Source: Verrucomicrobiota bacterium (lineage in GTDB: Bacteria > Verrucomicrobiota > Verrucomicrobiia > Limisphaerales > JACRJY01). From it: a stretch of 64,000 bases of DNA. Under the pieces are notes generated by a model. The model was not told where the DNA came from. It was given only the letters and a program-made list of their open reading frames with translations, and did no database searches. Positions 37,210-48,267 of the stretch are shown piece after piece (position 1 is the first letter of the stretch; every line of letters starts with the position of its first letter). Made by a program: the position numbers and the translations under genes. The stretch spans positions 31,398 through 95,397 of the forward strand of contig JACRJY010000157.1 in the NCBI GenBank assembly GCA_016235585.1. Reading direction: 5' to 3'.

Positions 37210-38163
37210 TCATGCGGCAAACAACTGCTTCATCTCGCCGAGAATGCGCGGCACTGCCGTCCACGGGTCTTCCTTCGCCTCGTATTCCAGCGCGACCCAG
37301 CCCTGGTAGCCCTGATCGCGGAGGATTTGCGTGAAGCGCTTCATGTCGGCGGGCACGTTGCCCTTCACGTTAGCCGGATGGATTTCCGTCTTGAACTGCA
37401 CGTTCACCGAGTAGGGCACGCAGCGCTCGAAATCCTTGTAGGGATCGTCCGTGCGGAAATTGCCGGAGTCGAGATTGATGCCGAGCCATGGGCTGTTCAC
37501 CGCCTTGACCATTGGCAGCAAGGTGTCCGCGCTGCCGATGGAATCGTGATTTTCGAGGCCGAGGAAGACGCCCTTCTGGCCCGCGTAGTCGCAGCATTCC
37601 TCCAGCGCGGTGATGACAAGCCTGTCGGCCTCGTCGCGCGGAATCTCCTTCGTCACGCCGGCGAAGACGCGGATGTGCGGCGCGCCCAGCAGTGCGGCGC
37701 GGTCAATCCACTTCTTCGTCTCCGCAATCTCGGCGTCGCGCTTCGGGCCTTTCGGGTGCGAGAAGTTGTTGCCGATGGCCGTGCCGCTGTTGGCGACGCC
37801 GCGCAGGAAACAGTGCCGGCGAAGCTGCATCAGGAAAGCATGATCAAAGTCCGGCGGGAAAAAGTAGCTGGTCAGCTCCGTCCCGACGCAGCCGTGTTCG
37901 GCGCAGAAATCCACGAACTTGAACATGTCCATCTCCCGGCCGGCGGGGACAGACTTGGCCTTGGCATTCGGCTTGCCGCGCATCGAGGCAAAAAAATCGC
38001 GGAACGAATAGGCGGCGAGGCTCAATTGCAGCCGCGCCTTGCCGCCGCGCCTGAACGGCTCCTTGGCGCGGGCGGCGGGCGGGTGCACCAATGCGCCGCC
38101 GGCCACGGCGAGGCTGGCCACGGCGGAGGCGTTTAGAAATGCGCGGCGGGAGAGGGTGTTCAT
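37210..38163 (-). CDS. TIM-barrel sugar phosphate isomerase/epimerase-like protein, Tat-type signal
   Basis: SRRAFLNASAVASLAVAGGAL; LSLAAYSFRDFF; FLGLENHDSIGSADTLLPMVKAV; GWVALEYEAKEDP. Confidence 0.82.
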   Translation of the reverse strand: MNTLSRRAFLNASAVASLAVAGGALVHPPAARAKEPFRRGGKARLQLSLAAYSFRDFFASMRGKPNAKAKSVPAGREMDMFKFVDFCAEHGCVGTELTSYFFPPDFDHAFLMQLRRHCFLRGVANSGTAIGNNFSHPKGPKRDAEIAETKKWIDRAALLGAPHIRVFAGVTKEIPRDEADRLVITALEECCDYAGQKGVFLGLENHDSIGSADTLLPMVKAVNSPWLGINLDSGNFRTDDPYKDFERCVPYSVNVQFKTEIHPANVKGNVPADMKRFTQILRDQGYQGWVALEYEAKEDPWTAVPRILGEMKQLFAA

Positions 38164-38236
38164 AGATTTGCCCGAACATAACCACAGCGCCGCCGGGGAG
38201 GAAAGATTTTCTTGACCGGAACAATGCCGTGGAATC

Positions 38237-38384
38237 GGGGAGCGCGACCGTCCCGGTCGCACCAGTCGGCGTCCCGCCGAATGGTTCCGGGCGAAACCAG
38301 CGCCCACCAAACGGGGCGTCCGCTCGGGGAAGGAAGTTTTCGGCGGGACGCCGAAAACAGCGGGCGAGACGCCACGCGCTCCCC
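38237..38384. repeat. MITE-like palindromic element, TIR GGGGAGCGCG, internal GTTTTCGGCG..CGCCGAAAAC hairpin
   Basis: Ends GGGGAGCGCG / CGCGCTCCCC; related element at 48043-48195. Confidence 0.7.
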
Positions 38385-38422
38385 ATTCAATCGCATGGTT
38401 CCGGTTTAGAACTGGAGAGCGC

Positions 38423-39796
<1,374 letters not shown>

Positions 39797-39852
39797 TCAG
39801 CCGCCGAAAAATGTTGTGCAATTCCGCCGGAGGTTTGTCACCATGCCAGCCG

Positions 39853-40890
39853 ATGAAAGCGGCGGTGCTTTACGGGCGCGAGGACGTGCGGGTGGAAACC
39901 ACCACGCCGCGCGCGCTGCATCCCGGCGAGGCGCGCGTGGCGGTCGAGGCCGCGCTCACCTGCGGCACGGATCTCAAGGTCTACAAGCGCGGCTATCACG
40001 CGAAGATGATCACGCCGCCGGCGGTGTTCGGCCACGAGCTGGCGGGCATCATCAGCGAGCTGGCCCTGGACGTGCGCGGCTGGCACGTCGGCGACCACGT
40101 GGTGGTGGCGAACTCCGCGCCGTGCGGCCAGTGCTTCTACTGCTTCAACCAGCAGGAAAATCTTTGCGAGGATTTGCAGTTCCTCAACGGCGCGTATGCG
40201 CGCTCGATCATCGTCCCGCCGCGCCTCGTGCAGAAAAACATGGTGCGGCTCAAGCCGGGCACGAGTTTCCGCGACGCCGCGCTGGTTGAGCCGCTGGCCT
40301 GCGTGGTGCAGGGCGTGGAGGACTGCCAGTTGAAACCCGGACAGGAAGTGCTGGTGATCGGATCGGGGCCGATTGGGTTGATGTTCACGGCGCTGGCGCG
40401 GCACATGGGCTGCCTGGTGACGGTGGCCGGGCGCGGCGAGGCGCGGCTGCGGGCGGCGCTGCGCCTGGGTGCGAAGCAGGTGATTGACATCGGACGCAAG
40501 CCCGACCTGGCGAAGGCAATCAGCGCCGAGACGCTTTCCACCAAGCTGTTCGACGTGGTCATCGAGGCGGTGGGCAAGCCCGAGGTGTGGGAGGCGGCGT
40601 TCAACCTTGTCCGCAAGGGCGGGCTGGTGAATTTCTTCGGCGGCTGCGCGGCGGGCGCAACGGTCACGTTCGACGCGGCGCGCATCCATTATTCCAACCT
40701 CACGCTGCGCGCGAGCTTCCACCACACGCCGCGCACGATCCGGCGCGCGCTGGAGTTCATCGAGCGCGGCGTCGTCCACGCGCGGGATTTTGTGGACGGC
40801 GAGTGGCCGTTGAGCCGGCTGCCGGAGCTGTTCAAGAACATGGCGGCGGGCAACAAGGCGGTGAAGACGTTCATCCGCGTGCACGATTGA
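39853..40890 (+). CDS. Zinc-dependent alcohol/polyol dehydrogenase family protein
   Basis: CGTDLKVYKRGY; GHELAGII; PCGQCFYCFNQQENLCED; VIGSGPIGLMFTALAR. Confidence 0.9.
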   Translation: MKAAVLYGREDVRVETTTPRALHPGEARVAVEAALTCGTDLKVYKRGYHAKMITPPAVFGHELAGIISELALDVRGWHVGDHVVVANSAPCGQCFYCFNQQENLCEDLQFLNGAYARSIIVPPRLVQKNMVRLKPGTSFRDAALVEPLACVVQGVEDCQLKPGQEVLVIGSGPIGLMFTALARHMGCLVTVAGRGEARLRAALRLGAKQVIDIGRKPDLAKAISAETLSTKLFDVVIEAVGKPEVWEAAFNLVRKGGLVNFFGGCAAGATVTFDAARIHYSNLTLRASFHHTPRTIRRALEFIERGVVHARDFVDGEWPLSRLPELFKNMAAGNKAVKTFIRVHD

Positions 40891-40918
40891 TCCCTGACGG
40901 CCGGCCGCCCTCCAGCGC

Positions 40919-41488
40919 ATGAGCGACGACGAGCTGATGATCTACGAGTTCATGCTGTCCATGCGCGGGGTGCCTTTTTCGGCGAAGGAGATTTCCAAGG
41001 CGATTGACCGCAAACGCGCCGACAAGGATCTCCGCTGGGCGCACACGCCGTTGAAGAAGCTGGTGCTCAAAGAAAGAATCCAGCAGACCAACGAAGGCTT
41101 TTACATCATCCCGCTGGGCGAGGAGGCTGCCAAGGAGAAGGCGGAGATGGCGGAAACCCTCGCGTTCGAACCGGGTGACGCCCGGTGCGGCGGCACGATG
41201 CCGGAGCTGGTTCCCCAGATGGCCGGGCTGGACACGCTCGGCCTGAACGACACGGAAACGATGTTCCTGAAAAAATCCGCGGCGGCGGCGGAGCGGGCCA
41301 GAATGCCGGCCAAGGTCAAGCCCGCCGAGACGGTCAGCGAACCGCTTTCTTGGAGACCGCCGCTGGAAGAAAAGCCGCCATCGGCCAGCCCGGCGGAGGC
41401 TCCGGTCGAGGAGCGGCCCCGCCGGCGGACAAATCCCTTCGACAACATTGATTTCTTCGGCATCCCGCGCCGCCCGCCCCGGCCATGA
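40919..41488 (+). CDS. Winged-helix-like N-terminus protein of unknown function, tandem paralog 1
   Basis: ELMIYEFMLSMRGVPFSAKEISKAIDRKRADKDLRWAHTPLKKLVLKERIQQTNEGFYII. Confidence 0.65.
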   Translation: MSDDELMIYEFMLSMRGVPFSAKEISKAIDRKRADKDLRWAHTPLKKLVLKERIQQTNEGFYIIPLGEEAAKEKAEMAETLAFEPGDARCGGTMPELVPQMAGLDTLGLNDTETMFLKKSAAAAERARMPAKVKPAETVSEPLSWRPPLEEKPPSASPAEAPVEERPRRRTNPFDNIDFFGIPRRPPRP

Positions 41489-41520
41489 ACTGCTGGCGTC
41501 CGCCGCCGCGCCGGATTATT
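41485..41520. repeat. 36-bp direct repeat, copy 1
   Basis: ATGAACTGCTGGCGTCCGCCGCCGCGCCGGATTATT; copy 2 at 42128-42163 differs at one base. Confidence 0.95.
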
Positions 41521-41528
41521 CTCGCCGT

Positions 41529-42131
41529 GTGCATGAGCAGGCCGCCGAGCTGGCCGCCGAAGCCAAGCTGAAATTCCAAGCCATGAGCATCGAGGAAATC
41601 ATCATCTACGAGTATTTGGTGGCCCGCCGCGGAATTTACCATTCGGTTCGGGAGGTCTCCAAGGCGCTTGACCGCAAGCGTGCCGAGGCGGAACTCCGCT
41701 GGGCCCACTTCGCGCTGAAAAAACTTCTGGCCCGGGGCAAAATCGAGCGTTCGGTCGAGGGCTATTATTTCGTCCCGCACATTGAGGTGGAAGAGGGGGG
41801 TGCCCGGTCCGGCGGTGGCTGGCGCGGCGGCGCAATGCCGCCGCCTGCGCCCCTGATGGCCGGAATGGACACGCCCGGCCTGGCCGAAACGGAAACGATG
41901 TTTCTGGAAAAATCGGCGATGGAGAAAGCACGGGCCAAGCCGCTGTCCGACGTGAAGCCCGCCCTCGATCCGGTTGTGGAGTTGCCCCGTGAGGAGGAAC
42001 CGTCGGAAACCAGCCCGGGCCAAGCCGGTGATGCTGTTCCTCATGCGAAGCCGAATCCTTCCGCAAACATTGCCTTTGGCCGCAAACTGAAGGGCCTGCC
42101 CCGGCCCGGCAATGCGCCGCCCGGAAAATGA
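41529..42131 (+). CDS. Winged-helix-like N-terminus protein of unknown function, tandem paralog 2
   Basis: EEIIIYEYLVARRGIYHSVREVSKALDRKRAEAELRWAHFALKKLLARGKIERSVEGYYFV; GTG start. Confidence 0.65.
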   Translation: MHEQAAELAAEAKLKFQAMSIEEIIIYEYLVARRGIYHSVREVSKALDRKRAEAELRWAHFALKKLLARGKIERSVEGYYFVPHIEVEEGGARSGGGWRGGAMPPPAPLMAGMDTPGLAETETMFLEKSAMEKARAKPLSDVKPALDPVVELPREEEPSETSPGQAGDAVPHAKPNPSANIAFGRKLKGLPRPGNAPPGK

Positions 42132-42163
42132 ACTGCTGGCGTCCGCCGCCGCGCCGGACTATT
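42128..42163. repeat. 36-bp direct repeat, copy 2, immediately 5' of hpt
   Basis: ATGAACTGCTGGCGTCCGCCGCCGCGCCGGACTATT. Confidence 0.95.
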
Positions 42164-42171
42164 TTCACCCG

Positions 42172-42768
42172 GTGAATTCGGAACCCTCCCCGCCCGCGCC
42201 CGTCCGCCGCCGCGTGGCGCCGCCGCGCGGCTGGCGCGCCGAGGTGGACTACGTGCTCATCACGCAGACGCAGCTCGCCCGGCGCGTGCGCGAACTGTCG
42301 CGCGAGATTGAGCGCGACTTCACGGGGCGCGACCTCGTCATCGTCTCGCTGCTCAACGGCACGGTGATGTTTCTCGCGGATCTCATCCGCCACCTCTCGC
42401 TGCCGTTGCGGCTGGATTTCATGGGCGTGTCCAGCTACGGCGGCGGCACGACCTCGCGCGAGCTCGTCTTCACCAAGGAACTGCGCCTCGAAGTGCGCGG
42501 GCGCGACGTGCTGCTCGTGGACGACATCCTCGACACCGGCAAGACGCTCCAGACCGTGCTTGCCAAGCTGCGCGAGCTGCAGCCGCGCGAAATCAAAACC
42601 TGCGTGCTGCTCGACAAGCCCTCGCGCCGCGTGGAAAACGTGCGGGCCGACTACGCCGGCTTTGAGGTTCCCGACCTTTTCGTCATCGGCTACGGGCTGG
42701 ACTACGCGGAGCGCTACCGCAACCTGCCGTTCGTCGGCGTGCTCAAGCCGGAGATTTATCAGCACTGA
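42172..42768 (+). CDS. hpt: Hypoxanthine phosphoribosyltransferase
   Basis: GRDLVIVSLLNGTVMFLADLIRHL; DFMGVSSYGGGTTSRE; VLLVDDILDTGKTLQ; LFVIGYGLDYAERYRNLPFVGVL. Confidence 0.92.
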   Translation: MNSEPSPPAPVRRRVAPPRGWRAEVDYVLITQTQLARRVRELSREIERDFTGRDLVIVSLLNGTVMFLADLIRHLSLPLRLDFMGVSSYGGGTTSRELVFTKELRLEVRGRDVLLVDDILDTGKTLQTVLAKLRELQPREIKTCVLLDKPSRRVENVRADYAGFEVPDLFVIGYGLDYAERYRNLPFVGVLKPEIYQH

Positions 42769-42777
42769 AACGCTGTC

Positions 42778-43023
42778 ATGCGAATCCGCACCCAATTCTT
42801 CTCCTACTTCAAGGAACTCACCGGCTGCGCGGAAACCACCGTCGAGCTGCCGGCGGACAGCACGATTGCCGCCCTGCTGGAGCAGTTGCACGTGCGCTTT
42901 CCCCGGATGAAGCCGATGCAGAACTCCACGCTCATCGCCGTGGGGGTGGAATACCAGCCGCGCGATTACGTGCTGCGCGACGGCGACGAAGTCTCGCTTT
43001 TCCCGCCAGTGCAGGGCGGGTGA
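42778..43023 (+). CDS. moaD: MoaD/ThiS-family sulfur carrier protein
   Basis: Ubiquitin-like; VGVEYQPRDYVLRDGDEVSLFPPVQGG C-terminal GG. Confidence 0.82.
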   Translation: MRIRTQFFSYFKELTGCAETTVELPADSTIAALLEQLHVRFPRMKPMQNSTLIAVGVEYQPRDYVLRDGDEVSLFPPVQGG

Positions 43024-43069
43024 GATTGCCGGCGCGAAACCGCGCGATAAAACCTCCCGGCCTCCCGCC

Positions 43070-44335
43070 CTACTTCTTCCCGAGGCAATAAACCGCGCGC
43101 TCCGAGCGGAGGAACATCTGGCCGTCGGAAACCGCCGGGCTGCCGTTGAAGGCGCTCGCGTCCAGCGGCGGGTTGTTGGCCAGCAGCTTGAACTCCGGCT
43201 GCGCCGCGACGATGAACGCGCCGCGGTTGCGCGTGACGAAGCAGAGCTGGTTTCCCACCAGCACGGGCGAGGCGTAAATCTTGTCGGGCTTGGGCTGGAG
43301 CGGCTGTTCCCACACAACTTCGCCGCTCGCCGCCTTCACGCAATAGAGCACGGCGCGGCTGTCGTTCGCGAAGTAGAGATGGCCGTCGTGATAGACGGGC
43401 GAGGAGACGTTCGAGCCTTTGTTGAGCCGCCAGACGACGTGCGTGGTAGTCACGTCGCCGTGCCCGCCCGCGCGCACGGCCATGGCCTGCCCCGCCGGAT
43501 GGCCGAGCAGATAGATGACGCCCTGATGCGCCACGATGCTCGGGCACAATTCGGCGGCGGCGATGGCGCGGCAGTTCCACAGCTCCTGTCCGGTCGAAGG
43601 ATTGAATGCGCGCAGCCGGCCTTGCAGAGCGACGACGAGTTCCGGCTCCGCGCCGCCGGCGTTCACGAGCGCCGGGGTGTTCCACGCGCGCGCGAGGCCG
43701 CTCACCTTCCAGACAACCTGGCCGGTGTTTTTCCGCAGGGCAAAGAGCGTGTCGCTCTCCATCGCGGCGTTCACGATGACGAGGTCTTTGTAGAGGATGG
43801 GCGACGCGCCAGTGCCCCAGTCGTGATGGTTCGTGCCGACGTTCGCCTGCCAGAGCTTCTTGCCGTCGCGGGTGAAGGCGAACACGCCGGACTTGCCGAG
43901 GAAGAAGAAGACGTTCGTGCCGTCGCTCACCGGCGTGCTGGAGGCGTAGCCGTGCTGCGGCAGATACGGCCCTTGATACGGCGTGTCGGGCGCGGGATCG
44001 GGCACGGGAATGTTCCAGAGAATCCGGCCATCGCGGCGGTCGAGGCAGAGCGCGTGTCGCTTGAGCGCGGTCATCTCGCCCGGCTGCTCCCGATTCAGGC
44101 CGTAGCCGCTCCAGCAGGTGACGAACACGCGCCCCGCGCTGACGATGGGGCTGGACGAGCCGGGGCCGGGCAGGTCGGTTTTCCACGCGATGTTTTCCGT
44201 CGCGCTCCAGCGCAGCGGAACCTGGGTTTCGGTCACGCGGCCATCGGCGGACGGCCCGCGAAAGCGCGGCCAGTCGCCGGCGGAAGCGGCGGAGACAGCG
44301 AGAAAGAGGAACGAGAGGAAAGATCGGTTTTTCAT
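43070..44335 (-). CDS. PQQ-like beta-propeller repeat secreted protein
   Basis: Signal peptide; DWPRFRGPSADGRVTETQVPLRWSATENIAWKTDLPGPGSSSPIV and repeated W...G...SSPV units. Confidence 0.88.
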   Translation of the reverse strand: MKNRSFLSFLFLAVSAASAGDWPRFRGPSADGRVTETQVPLRWSATENIAWKTDLPGPGSSSPIVSAGRVFVTCWSGYGLNREQPGEMTALKRHALCLDRRDGRILWNIPVPDPAPDTPYQGPYLPQHGYASSTPVSDGTNVFFFLGKSGVFAFTRDGKKLWQANVGTNHHDWGTGASPILYKDLVIVNAAMESDTLFALRKNTGQVVWKVSGLARAWNTPALVNAGGAEPELVVALQGRLRAFNPSTGQELWNCRAIAAAELCPSIVAHQGVIYLLGHPAGQAMAVRAGGHGDVTTTHVVWRLNKGSNVSSPVYHDGHLYFANDSRAVLYCVKAASGEVVWEQPLQPKPDKIYASPVLVGNQLCFVTRNRGAFIVAAQPEFKLLANNPPLDASAFNGSPAVSDGQMFLRSERAVYCLGKK

Positions 44336-44494
44336 ACGGGTGGCGTTGGTTGAAGTGCTACTCGGCGGCAAACGGTCTGTCAACCAATCGCGCGTTCTCT
44401 TCATGCAGTTCAGTCGCCTGTTGCTTCCGATTCGCGCCTTTGTCATCTTCTCCGCCGGATGAAGAGCGCTCTTCCCGCAGCCTCCTCCTGAACC

Positions 44495-47083
44495 ATGGCC
44501 GCAATTCTTTCCCCGCCGCCGCGCGTGAGCGTGGACGGCAAGTGCTTCCGCCTCGGCGAAAAAAAGTTTTTCGCCAGGGGCGTGACCTACGGCCCGTTCG
44601 CGCCGAACCAGAGCGGCGAACCGTTCGCGTCGCCGGAGCGGACGGCGCAGGACTTCGCGCTCGTCCGTGAACTCGGTGCGAATGTGCTGCGCGTTTATTA
44701 CACGCCGCCACGCTGGTTTCTCGACCTCGCCCTCGCGCATGAACTCAAGGTCATGGTGGACGTGCCGTGGAGCAAGCAGCTCTGCTTCCTCGACGATTAC
44801 AAGCTGCGGCTCGAAGCCCTCGATGCGGTGCGCGCTGCGGCGAAGGCGTGCGCGGGGCACCCGGCCATCTTCGCCATCAGCGTGGTGAACGAGATTCCGG
44901 CGGACATCGTGCGCTGGAGCGGCGCGGAGCGCGTGGCGGAGTTCATTGACGACCTCGTGGACGCGGTGAAGGCGGTGGACGCGGACTGCCTCTGCACATT
45001 CGCGAGCTTCCCGCCGACGGAGTTTCTCCAGCCGCAGAACATTGATTTCGTCTGCTTCAACGTCTATCTGCACCAGCAGCGTCCGCTGGAAAACTACCTC
45101 GCCCGCCTGCAGATGATGGCGGACACCAAGCCGCTGATGCTCGGCGAATTCGGCATTGATTCCATCCGCGAGGGCGAGGTGGCGAAGTGCGAGATTCTGC
45201 GCTGGCAAATCGAGACGGTCAGCCGTGCCGGACTGGCGGGCACGATTATCTACAGCTTCACCGACGACTGGTTCAAGGACGGCTGGCAGATCGAGGACTG
45301 GGCGTTCGGTCTCACGACGCGTGACCGGCAGCGGAAAGATTCATTCCGCGCGGTGAAGGAGGCGTTCGCCGTCGCACCGTATTTTCCGCTCAAGCAATCG
45401 CCGAAAGTCTCCGTCGTCGTCGCCAATTACAACGGCGCGCGCACGCTCAAGACCTGCTTCGACTCGCTCGGCAAACTCAATTATCCCGACTACGAAGTCG
45501 TCTTCGTGGACGACGGTTCGACCGACGCCTCGATGCAGATCGCGTCGCTCTATCCGAACATCCGCATCTTCCAGCACGCGAAAAACCAGGGCCTCTCCGT
45601 CGCGCGCAACACCGGCATCGCGGCGAGCGCCGGCGAAATCGTCGCGTTCACCGACTCCGACTGCCGCGCGGACGAGGACTGGCTTTATTATCTCGTCGGC
45701 GATTTGATCAACAGCCGCTTCACCGGCATCGGCGGGCACAATTTTCTTCCGCCGGAAGATTCCCCCGTCGCCGCCGCCGTGATGGTTTCGCCCGGCGGCC
45801 CGGCGCACGTGATGTTGAACGACCGCCTCGCCGAGCACATTCCCGGCTGCAACATGGCTTTCTACAAATGGGCGCTCGACGAAATCGGCGGCTTCGATCC
45901 CATCTACCGCAAGGCCGGCGACGACGTGGATGTCTGCTGGCGTTTGCAGCAGCGCGGCTACCGCATCGGCTTCAGTCACGCGGGCTTCGTGTGGCACTAC
46001 CGGCGCTCGACGGTGAAGGCGTATCTCAAGCAGCAGCAGGGCTACGGCGAGGCCGAGGCGCTGCTCGTGCGGAAGCACCCCGAATACTTCAACACGCTCG
46101 GCAGCAGCATCTGGCAGGGGCGCATCTACACGCCCGCCAAGCTCGGCGTCGTCACGCGCCGGCCCATCATCTACCACGGCGTGTTTGGCAGCGGGCTGTT
46201 TCAATCCATCTATCGCGCGGAGCCGTCGCTCGGCTTGATGCTGCTGACGAGCCTCGAATACTACGTCCTCGTCCTGCTGCCGCTGCTCGTGCTGGGAACG
46301 GTGTTCACGTTCCTGCTGCCCGTGGGAATGGCGAGCGTGCTCGTCTCGCTCGGCTTGTGCGTGCTGGCGGCGGCGCAGGCGGAGTTGCCGAAGAAGAAAC
46401 GCCGCCGCTGGTCGCGCCCGCTGATTGCGCTGCTGTTCTTCCTCCAGCCCATCGCGCGCGGCTGGGCGCGCTACCAGGGCCGGCTGCACCTGCGGCAGAC
46501 GCCGCTCTCCGCGCACGAGACGCTCGACACGCTCGACGAGAAAAACAAAAAGAAGAACTTCACCGAGCTGCAATACTGGTTTCGCGGCCCGGTCACGCGG
46601 ATGGATTTCCTCGCGCGCATCCTCGACGCGCTCGACAAGCAGGGCTGGCAGAGCAAAACCGACAGCGGCTGGAACGAGTTCGACGTGGAAATCCACGGCA
46701 GCCGCTGGTGCCAGTTGCAGCTCGTGACCCTCGCGGAGTCGCATGGCGAAGGGAAACAGCTCTTCCGCTGCCGGCTCCGCACCGAGTGGAGCCTGCTCGC
46801 GCACGTCACGTTCTGGGCGGCGCTGGGATTTGAACTGCTGCTGGCCGGCACGGTGGGGCGTCTGGTGCCGTCGCTCTGGCTGCTGCTTTTCAGCCAGGTC
46901 GTTCTGCTCTGGTTTTTTCAGCGTGAACGCCGCAGTTTGGAACGCATCATCGGCGTGTTCCTTGACGGCGTTGCGAAGAAGATGAACTTCATCAAAATCG
47001 AGCCGGAACCGCTCCGGGCCAGGCGCGTCGTGGCACGGCGCGTTGACAAACCGCCCCCGCCGGACGCCGCCGCCAAGCCATAA
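44495..47083 (+). CDS. Fusion protein: TIM-barrel glycoside hydrolase-like domain, GT2 glycosyltransferase domain, membrane domain
   Basis: N-term FFARGVTYGPFAPN...VVNEIPADIVRWSG...LGEFGIDSIREGE; then VSVVVANYNGARTLKTCFDSLGKLNYPDYEVVFVDDGSTD...; C-terminal TM helices. Confidence 0.85.
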   Translation: MAAILSPPPRVSVDGKCFRLGEKKFFARGVTYGPFAPNQSGEPFASPERTAQDFALVRELGANVLRVYYTPPRWFLDLALAHELKVMVDVPWSKQLCFLDDYKLRLEALDAVRAAAKACAGHPAIFAISVVNEIPADIVRWSGAERVAEFIDDLVDAVKAVDADCLCTFASFPPTEFLQPQNIDFVCFNVYLHQQRPLENYLARLQMMADTKPLMLGEFGIDSIREGEVAKCEILRWQIETVSRAGLAGTIIYSFTDDWFKDGWQIEDWAFGLTTRDRQRKDSFRAVKEAFAVAPYFPLKQSPKVSVVVANYNGARTLKTCFDSLGKLNYPDYEVVFVDDGSTDASMQIASLYPNIRIFQHAKNQGLSVARNTGIAASAGEIVAFTDSDCRADEDWLYYLVGDLINSRFTGIGGHNFLPPEDSPVAAAVMVSPGGPAHVMLNDRLAEHIPGCNMAFYKWALDEIGGFDPIYRKAGDDVDVCWRLQQRGYRIGFSHAGFVWHYRRSTVKAYLKQQQGYGEAEALLVRKHPEYFNTLGSSIWQGRIYTPAKLGVVTRRPIIYHGVFGSGLFQSIYRAEPSLGLMLLTSLEYYVLVLLPLLVLGTVFTFLLPVGMASVLVSLGLCVLAAAQAELPKKKRRRWSRPLIALLFFLQPIARGWARYQGRLHLRQTPLSAHETLDTLDEKNKKKNFTELQYWFRGPVTRMDFLARILDALDKQGWQSKTDSGWNEFDVEIHGSRWCQLQLVTLAESHGEGKQLFRCRLRTEWSLLAHVTFWAALGFELLLAGTVGRLVPSLWLLLFSQVVLLWFFQRERRSLERIIGVFLDGVAKKMNFIKIEPEPLRARRVVARRVDKPPPPDAAAKP

Positions 47084-47311
47084 CGCTTCGCGGCGCACCC
47101 GGTTTAATCCCCCCGCATTTTTCCCCTTGCCAGCTTCGGACGGCAGGCGTAGAAAATTCCCAATCGCCCGCAGAAGAACGCCTTTAAGGAAGGTGCATAC
47201 GGGCGGGAAATCCGTAACAATGAAACCATGGCCCGCGCCGATCACAGTCGCGCTGATTTTTCCCGCGCCGACATAGACGACATGGTGCCGCCAAACAGGA
47301 GGAAAAAAACC

Positions 47312-48022
47312 ATGCCCCGTTATTCCGTCAACAAGACTGCCGCCTACGCCCGCAGCGTGGGCAGCCTCTTCACCCGCAACTAGGCCGCGCTCCTCGCCAA
47401 GGGCTACAATGCCACCGACGACATCGCCGCGCTCACCGCCGGGGCCGACGCCCTGTCCGTGACCGACGAAGTCCAGGAGCACGCCAAGTCCGCGCAGACC
47501 GACGCCACCGCCGACATCGAGGCCGCCGCCCGCGCCGCCTACACCCTCGCCAGCAACGCCCTCACCACCGGCAGCGGCTTCCTCGGCAAGACCGGCAGCG
47601 AGGCCGACGAGGCCCGCCGCCTTCGCGCCGGGGTTTCCAAGCAGGGCAACCCCGCGCAGGTCGCCGCCTTCGTCACCAGCGTCATCGCCTACCTCAACAA
47701 CCACAAGCCCGCGCTCCTTGCCAAGCATTACGACCCCACCGCCAAAATCGCCGAACTCACCCCGCTGACCACCAGCCTCACCACCGGCAAGGGCGACCAG
47801 GAATCCAAGAAAGGCGCGCGCGGCGACGCCACCACCGCCATTGATGATGCCACCGACGCGCTCTTCAACTCGGCCAACGACCAGCTCGAAGCCGCCATCG
47901 GCCTTTACGACCCGGACAGCGAGTTTGTGAAGGAAGCCCGGCGCATCCGCCTCGCGCTGCGCGGCCCGGAAGGCGGCGGCACAACCCCGCCGCCCGCGCC
48001 CCCGGCCCCGCCCAACCCGTGA
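47312..48022 (+). pseudogene. Unknown protein interrupted by an in-frame TAG at codon 24 (47381-47383)
   Basis: Strong SD (AGGAGG) before ATG 47312; MPRYSVNKTAAYARSVGSLFTRN*AALLAKGYNATDDIAALTAGADALSVTDEVQEH... continues in the same frame to 48022. Confidence 0.7.
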
Positions 48023-48042
48023 ACCTGAATTTCAAAATCAGT

Positions 48043-48195
48043 GGGGAGCACACCCGCCCCCGGGTGTGGCGGGATGCGCCCCCGCATCCCGCTCTTTTGC
48101 GGCGAACCGGGATGCAGAAAACTCCGCCGGATTTCGTGCCCCGCCGGTTTTCCGCGAGGGCGCGGAAAACAGCACGCGAGGCGCGTGCGCTCCCC
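48043..48195. repeat. MITE-like palindromic element related to 38237-38384
   Basis: Ends GGGGAGCACACCCG / GCGTGCGCTCCCC; internal GTTTTCCGCGAGGGCGCGGAAAAC hairpin followed by AGC..GCGAG.CGC..GCGCTCCCC, as at 38336-38384. Confidence 0.65.
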
Positions 48196-48267
48196 GTTCC
48201 ATTTCGGTTTCAAGCGCGCGGCATGAACACGATGCCGCCATCCACGCCTCGTTGCGGAACCGTCCTC

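Noticed and set aside
35595-37220. 541-aa minus-strand ORF opposite GH57
   Set aside because: Antisense shadow; GH57 motifs are on the + strand.
45341-47728. 795-aa minus-strand ORF opposite the glycosyltransferase
   Set aside because: Low-complexity antisense shadow of a well-supported GT2/GH-like coding sequence.
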